Shown here piece after piece: positions 59,753 through 64,000 of a stretch of 64,000 nucleotides of DNA. The notes under the pieces are model-generated. The model did no database searches. It saw only the letters and a list, made by a program, of their open reading frames with translations, and was not told the origin of the DNA. Source of the stretch: an uncultured Oscillospiraceae bacterium. Its GTDB lineage: Bacteria; Bacillota; Clostridia; Oscillospirales; Oscillospiraceae. The stretch's first letter is position 1. Each line of letters opens with the position of its first letter. The stretch spans positions 1-64,000 of the forward strand of contig CALWXC010000010.1 in assembly GCA_944385415.1 (NCBI GenBank), read 5' to 3'. The translations under genes and the position numbers were made by a program.

Positions 59753-60324
59753 CCACATTCAATTCCACATCGCTGTCATAGCCCCAGATCCGCTCCAGAA
59801 ACCGCTCAGTGGGAATGAGCTGTCGGGGATTGCGCAGCAGCAGCTCCATCATCTGATATTCTTTGTTGGCCAGACGAAAGCTGCCGTGGGGGGGAGGACA
59901 GCTCAAAGGTGGCCTGATCCAGCGTAATATTGCCCAGGGTGAGGCGGCTGGTCACCTGGCCGCCGGTCTGGCTCCGGGTCATGGCCCGAATGCGGGCCAG
60001 CAGCTCGGCGGTGGAAAAGGGCTTGGTCAGATAGTCATTAGCTCCCATGTCCAGGCCGGTGACCTTGTCCGCCACCTCCGATTTGGCGGTTAACAGCAGC
60101 ACGGGAATGGCGTTGCCCTGCTGCCGCAGCCGCCGCAGCGCTTCCAACCCGTCCACCTTGGGCATCATAATATCCATAATTACCGCGTCATAATTTCCGG
60201 CCTCCAGATAGGCCAGAGCCTCCTCCCCGTCGTACACCGGGTCTACAGAATAGTTGTTCTTTTCCAGCAGGGCCGTCACCGCCCGGGACAGGGAACGTTC
60301 ATCCTCTGCAAACAATATGCGCAT
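59718..60324 (-). pseudogene. OmpR-family response regulator, frameshifted and truncated
   Basis: The receiver domain (residues 1-118; Asp in AVIMDIMMPK, Thr in LLLTAKSE, Lys in DYLTKPFS) is intact from ATG 60324 (GAGAGG ahead). Inside the winged-helix domain a run of seven G (plus strand, near 59888-59894) shifts the frame: SSPP... replaces the expected SSPHGSFRLANKEYQMMELL, which continues in the next frame. That frame runs to VELNVV and then stops in junk, lacking the recognition helix and wing. The partner histidine kinase is missing. The gene looks dead unless the G-run slips, and even then DNA binding is lost. Confidence 0.88.
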
Positions 60325-60387
60325 CCGAACCATCCTCTCAATATCATTTGGAGTCAGCATACCGCAGCTGCCTTAACCTTAATTAAA

Positions 60388-60416
60388 ATCATAGCACAGC
60401 GCAAGCGGACTGTCAT
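60388..60416 (-). promoter_or_regulatory. Promoter of the response regulator gene
   Basis: Minus strand ATGACA (60411-60416), a 17-bp spacer and TATGAT (60388-60393). Confidence 0.55.
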
Positions 60417-60510
60417 GCCAGCCGGTGCAAAAAAACGGTTTCTTTTAAACTCCAGTTATGGTTGGATTCTTACACTGGCATCACGATATCGAAACAAGGA
60501 GGGCTTTTTG

Positions 60511-60987
60511 GTGAAAAACCAAATGATTTTTCAGCGATATGAATTCAAATATCGAATGACGTTCCGCCAGTACCAGGCGGTTCTGGATGCCATGGCGCCC
60601 CATATGGTGCCGGACGAATACAGCCACAGCTCCATCCGCAATCTCTATTTGGACACGCCCGAGTTCCGGCTCATTCGCCGCAGCCTGGAACAGCCGGTCT
60701 ACAAGGAAAAAATCCGGGTGCGCAGCTATGGCCGGGCAGGGGACCAGGACCCGGTGTTTGTGGAGCTGAAAAAGAAATATGCTTCGGTGGTGTACAAGCG
60801 CCGCATTGCCATCCCCCAGGAACAGGCCATGGCGTGTCTGGACGGGCGGCAGCCCTGGCCGGACAGCCAAATCGGCGCGGAGCTTTCCTATACCATGGAG
60901 TTTTATCAGTCGCTGCGCCCCACGGTGTTCCTGTCCTATGAGCGGGACGCCTATTGTGGCGCTTTTGTGCGCCTTGCTGGTCCTTAG
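60511..60987 (+). pseudogene. Truncated VTC-domain (polyphosphate polymerase-like) gene
   Basis: 158 codons from GTG 60511 (AAGGAGG ahead) encode the first two thirds of a VTC domain: FQRYEFKYRMTFRQYQAVLD, SIRNLYLDTPEFRLIRRSLE, KIRVRSYG, PVFVELKKKYASVVYKRRIA. VTC proteins run to about 230-250 residues with a C-terminal LMEVK motif that is absent here. After YERDAYCG the reading switches abruptly to the signal-peptide region of the next gene in another frame and ends at TAG 60985. A deletion has joined two genes. Confidence 0.85.
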
Positions 60988-62686
60988 CGGCTGTGGGGTG
61001 CAGGCCAGCGAAGCAACGTCCACCGATACCGGGGAAACAGTCTCCCAGAGTGTGACGGCGGACGCGGTATCCGCCGTAGACACAAACGGACTGTTCAGTG
61101 ACCGGGATTTGGCGGGTACCTATGACGAGAGTGAAGCCGTTGCCATTACGTTGGAGGGAGACAGCGCGGTTTGCGATTCCAACAGTGTGACCGTGGAAGG
61201 CAGCCGCGTCACCATTGGCGCGGAAGGCGTCTACCTACTTTCCGGCACCCTCACCGACGGCCAGATTGTGGTCAACGCAGGTGAAACGGATAAGGTGCAG
61301 CTGGTCCTTGCGGGGGCGGATATCACCAGCAGCACCTCCGCCGCCATCTATGCGCTGGAGGCGGATAAAGTGTTTATCACCCTGGCGGAGGGCACCGAGA
61401 ACAAGCTGACCAACGGCGGGGAGTACGTGGCCATAGATGACAACAACATTGACGCGGTCATCTTCGTCAAAACCGATCTGACCTTGAACGGCTCCGGCAG
61501 TCTGACCATCAATGCCCAGGCCGGTCATGGCGTGGTGTCCAAGGACGATCTGGTGGTCACCGGCGGCAGCTACACCCTGACCGCCGCCAGCCATGGCCTG
61601 TCCGGCAAGGACAGTATCACCATTGCCGATGGTACCTTTGCCATTACCTCCGGCAAGGATGGCATCCACGCGGAAAACAGTGAGGATACCGCGTTGGGCT
61701 ATCTGTATATTGCCGACGGCAGCTTTACCATAACGGCACAGGGAGATGCCATCAGCGCCAGCGGGGCGCTCCAGATTGACGGTGGTACCTTTAACCTAAA
61801 CACCGGAGAGGGAAGCGCCAGCATGGAGATGACCAGCAGCGACCAACTGGGCCCCATGGGCGGCGGTGGTCAAAGGGACTTTGCAGCCATCACTCCTCCG
61901 GAATCAGCTACAGCCCCCACAGAGCCAGCTGAGGCTCCAACAGAACCGACGGAAGCCCCTTTGGAACTTGCCACAATTCCGGAGGAATCGTCTGCGACGG
62001 AGACAGAGGCGGATTCCACCAGTCAAAAGGGCATTAAGGCCGAGGGCAGCTTTGCCATCAACGGCGGTACCTTTACCATTGACAGTGTGGACGATTGTCT
62101 CCATGCAGGCGGCGCGATGACGCTGGCCGCCGGGACCTTTACCCTGAGCAGCGGCGACGACGCGGTACACTGTGACGACGCCCTGACGATTCAGAGCGGC
62201 ACGTTCACCATTCCGTACTGCTACGAGGGCATCGAGGGGCTGTCCATCACCATTGAGGACGGCGTGTTCGATATTACCTCTTATGACGACGGTCTCAACG
62301 CCGCCGGTGGTGCGGACAGTTCCGGGTTTGGCGGACGGCAGCCGGATACTTTTGCCGACAGCTCCGACAGTTTTATCACCATCAACGGCGGTACGATTAC
62401 CATTGTGTCCACAGGGGACAGCGTGGATTCCAACGGCGATCTGACCATCAACGGCGGCACCCTGAACCTGACCTGCAACGGCAACGGGGATACGGCGCTG
62501 GACTGCGACGGCACCTACACCAATAACGGCGGCGATGTCACCACCAACGACGGTTCGGAAAGTAATCCGGGCCAGATGGGCGGCGGCATGGGCGGTCATG
62601 GCGGAACCGGCGGCCGCGGCGGTATGGGCGGCCAAGGCGGCATGACGGAGAGGCCGGAACAAAGCGCCGACGCTCCTGAAGCATAA
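60938..62686 (+). CDS. Cthe_2159-like carbohydrate-binding lipoprotein
   Basis: 582 residues from ATG 60938. A hydrophobic signal (residues 6-17) ends in lipobox LSGC with Cys19, then a long beta-helix follows: repeated units such as LTLNGSGSLTINAQAGHGV, SITIADGTFAITSGKDGIHA, FTIDSVDDCLHAGGAMTLAA, and a Gly/Met-rich tail (about 545-575). This is the Cthe_2159 (carbohydrate-binding) family. A Pro/Glu/Thr stretch with five PTEP-like units lies near residues 320-350. The start is doubtful: this ATG lies in VTC-derived sequence without a ribosome binding site, because the true 5' end was lost in the deletion. Confidence 0.82.
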   Translation: MSGTPIVALLCALLVLSGCGVQASEATSTDTGETVSQSVTADAVSAVDTNGLFSDRDLAGTYDESEAVAITLEGDSAVCDSNSVTVEGSRVTIGAEGVYLLSGTLTDGQIVVNAGETDKVQLVLAGADITSSTSAAIYALEADKVFITLAEGTENKLTNGGEYVAIDDNNIDAVIFVKTDLTLNGSGSLTINAQAGHGVVSKDDLVVTGGSYTLTAASHGLSGKDSITIADGTFAITSGKDGIHAENSEDTALGYLYIADGSFTITAQGDAISASGALQIDGGTFNLNTGEGSASMEMTSSDQLGPMGGGGQRDFAAITPPESATAPTEPAEAPTEPTEAPLELATIPEESSATETEADSTSQKGIKAEGSFAINGGTFTIDSVDDCLHAGGAMTLAAGTFTLSSGDDAVHCDDALTIQSGTFTIPYCYEGIEGLSITIEDGVFDITSYDDGLNAAGGADSSGFGGRQPDTFADSSDSFITINGGTITIVSTGDSVDSNGDLTINGGTLNLTCNGNGDTALDCDGTYTNNGGDVTTNDGSESNPGQMGGGMGGHGGTGGRGGMGGQGGMTERPEQSADAPEA

Positions 62687-62709
62687 ACCGGACGCCATCC
62701 CATATGAAC

Positions 62710-62766
62710 AATGCTCCCTCCCGGTGGACAGTGTTTCCATACACTGTCCACCGCAGAGGGAGCATT
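62710..62766. terminator. Very long convergent hairpin
   Basis: AATGCTCCCTC pairs with GAGGGAGCATT (62710-62720, 62756-62766), and inside it CGGTGGACAGTGT pairs with ACACTGTCCACCG (62722-62734, 62741-62753), 24 bp in all with one small bulge. It lies between convergent genes and probably terminates both. Confidence 0.8.
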
Positions 62767-62787
62767 ATAGTTTTCCGGGGGCTGGTC

Positions 62788-63516
62788 CTATTCTGCCGCA
62801 ATATCCCGATTCCGGAGATACCCCAGGGCGAGAAGCGTAAATACCACGGTATAGGCCAATGCCGAAAGGGCAAAGGGCAGCAAATCCAGCTCCATCTGCG
62901 GATGATTGGCCCGCATGCCCAGGCACAGCAGGGAATAGGGAAACGCATACCCCCACCCCTGGGCGGTGAACATCAGGCCCGCAATGCCGCCCACCAGGCC
63001 GAAGGCCACCGGCGGGGCAAAGGCCCGGATGACCAGACTGAAAAACAGCTGCACCGCACAGACTGAGACGCCGCCCAACGCCCCGCAGAGCATCCACTCC
63101 GGCAGCTCCGGCGGCACCGGGCCGGTGACGCCCGCGAGTTTCCCACTGAGGAGGAACAAGACGCCGATACACCCCTGGGATAACAGGGAGACCACAGCGG
63201 CTAGAATCAGTTTGGCCCCATACAAATCCCGCACCGGCACCGGCGCGGTGAGAAAGCTGTTCCAGTTGTGGTCCGTGTGTTCCAGCCGCCACTGCCAGGC
63301 ACAGAACACGCCCAGCAGCGCGGGCAGAAAGAACATGGAGGAAAACAAGGTGTGCTGGCTCCACAGACTGTACCAGCCGTTTTCCAGCGCTTCCAAATTG
63401 CCCAGATAGTTTCCGGTTCCCAGAATGGCCGGGAATATGGGCAGCACCACAAAGGCCAGCCACACCGGAGAGCGGCGGCACTTCTGTAATTCCGCTTTCA
63501 GACAACGCAGCAGCAT
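62788..63516 (-). CDS. ABC-2 permease, lantibiotic immunity type (MutE/EpiE-like)
   Basis: A 242-residue integral membrane protein with six predicted helices (about 19-36, 57-75, 100-124, 145-165, 172-192, 215-235). The first segment KAELQKCRRSPVWLAFVVLP and the HTDHNWNSFLTAPVP loop resemble the E-type permease of the LanFEG peptide-protection transporter. The ATPase subunit should lie beyond the right edge. It starts 3 bp after the second permease. Whether it protects against a bacteriocin or an antibiotic peptide cannot be told. Confidence 0.82.
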   Translation of the reverse strand: MLLRCLKAELQKCRRSPVWLAFVVLPIFPAILGTGNYLGNLEALENGWYSLWSQHTLFSSMFFLPALLGVFCAWQWRLEHTDHNWNSFLTAPVPVRDLYGAKLILAAVVSLLSQGCIGVLFLLSGKLAGVTGPVPPELPEWMLCGALGGVSVCAVQLFFSLVIRAFAPPVAFGLVGGIAGLMFTAQGWGYAFPYSLLCLGMRANHPQMELDLLPFALSALAYTVVFTLLALGYLRNRDIAAE

Positions 63517-63519
63517 GCC

Positions 63520-64000
63520 CTATACCTCCTTCCGCACGAACAGGGTCCGGCCCACGATCAGAAATACGGCCGCCCAGAGCAGCAGCAAGACCACGTCGGT
63601 GACCGGGGGCCACCGCCAGTAGAACCGGGTCACCCGGGTGACGGGGTTCCAGTCCATGAAAACCAGAGACATCAGGCCGTAGTACCCCCAGGGCACGCAC
63701 CGGACCAGAGCCGGGGGGAACAGCATGGAGAGGATGCCCAAAAAGCTGCCGGCAATACCGCACACCAGGGCGGCGGCCTGGTTGGCAAACCGTAGCGACA
63801 ACCCCTGCTGGAGGGCGTAGACCATCATGGACACGGTCCAGGAGAGCAGGGTAAACAATCCGAACCGGGCTAGGGGAAGCGGTCCCGAAAAGCCCTCCGC
63901 GATACCGACCGCCAGAAACAGCCCCGAGCGGACAATCAGCAGGACCGCCAGCACCAGCGCGCCCCAGGCCAGTTTGGCATCATAGAGTTGGACCGGCGTG
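63520..64000 (-). CDS. Second ABC-2 permease, lantibiotic immunity type (MutG-like), partial
   Basis: The frame is open to the window edge (160 codons seen), so the 5' end is missing. The visible part holds about five helices and the segment LYDAKLAWGALVLAVLL typical of the G-type partner permease. An in-frame GTG at 63954 exists, but coding sense clearly continues upstream of it. With the downstream E-type gene it should form the membrane half of a LanFEG-like exporter. Confidence 0.8.
   Translation of the reverse strand, partial: TPVQLYDAKLAWGALVLAVLLIVRSGLFLAVGIAEGFSGPLPLARFGLFTLLSWTVSMMVYALQQGLSLRFANQAAALVCGIAGSFLGILSMLFPPALVRCVPWGYYGLMSLVFMDWNPVTRVTRFYWRWPPVTDVVLLLLWAAVFLIVGRTLFVRKEV

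Noticed and set aside
59369..59818. Plus-strand frames opposite the decayed region
   Set aside because: Their sequence shows no domain, and they run through a 19-bp terminator hairpin; the coding style is on the minus strand.
60481..60510. Promoter for the VTC fragment (TTGGAT-17-GATATC)
   Set aside because: Both hexamers are poor; nothing better was found between the divergent genes, so no promoter is called.

Overview
The window is a 64 kb chromosomal segment of a GC-rich (roughly 60% by eye), spore-forming, Gram-positive anaerobe of the class Clostridia. It most resembles gut Oscillospiraceae (Flavonifractor/Oscillibacter-like); this is inferred from protein style and gene order, not from a search. 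Supporting signs are SpoIIE, SepF, DivIVA, Hfq, RnpM/YlxQ, SLH surface proteins, a bifunctional RibF, SigA-type promoters with 17-bp spacers and AGGAGG ribosome binding sites.

Layout. 1-4130: a small membrane protein, trmL, pgk, tpiA and a CBS-pair protein, mostly as single units with their own terminators. 4200-12360: the nusA operon (rimP-nusA-rnpM-ylxQ-infB-rbfA-nrnA-truB-ribF). 12460-13760: a CNNM/CorC transporter-like protein. 13850-14065: a composite inverted-repeat element. 14167-25516 (minus): one long operon running miaB-mutS-CPBP protease-mutL-miaA-hfq-HlyD-like-yggS-sepF-divIVA, which joins tRNA modification, mismatch repair and cell division. 25700-32011: a TIM-barrel protein and an Rrf2/IscR regulator, then an interruption (an unknown minus-strand gene and a PadR-DUF1700-DUF4097 envelope module), then nifS-nifU. 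32170-33960: GNAT, HAD and a small jelly-roll-like protein. 34050-36750: rpsO and pnp with structured leaders. 36900-39330: two overlapping membrane GGDEF proteins. 39464-41455 (minus): spoIIE. 41580-44490: a CYTH phosphatase-like protein, then a TetR-controlled set of three membrane proteins ending in DUF2871. 44541-49481: prolyl-tRNA editing protein, flavin reductase and the ylxM-ffh-rpsP-khpA-rimM-trmD block. 49664-52687: a very large exported phosphodiester-glycosidase-like protein with three SLH repeats, next to a broken SLH gene. 53380-55640: P-loop kinase, macrodomain protein, DUF2200, an XRE regulator and a small coiled-coil protein. 55673-59364 (minus): a tightly overlapped accessory operon (deformylase paralogue, TIGR04076, SDR, flavodoxin, alpha/beta hydrolase, DUF5714-ArsC fusion). 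59400-61000: a zone of gene decay (response regulator with a frameshift and a truncation, truncated VTC gene, coding remnants). It is followed by a Cthe_2159-like lipoprotein and two lantibiotic-immunity-type ABC permeases at the right edge.

How it works together. About half the window is housekeeping: translation initiation and ribosome assembly, tRNA modification, SRP, RNA decay, glycolysis and division. The accessory part is regulatory and envelope-related: PadR, TetR, XRE, c-di-GMP synthesis, surface proteins and peptide-efflux permeases. The candidates for something undescribed are (1) the six-gene operon ending in a DUF5714-ArsC fusion, (2) the kinase-macrodomain-DUF2200 cassette, (3) the TetR/DUF2871 membrane module with two matching operators, and (4) a long nested hairpin in the pnp leader that parallels the E. 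coli rpsO-pnp arrangement. No CRISPR array, rRNA, tRNA, prophage or intact insertion sequence was seen.
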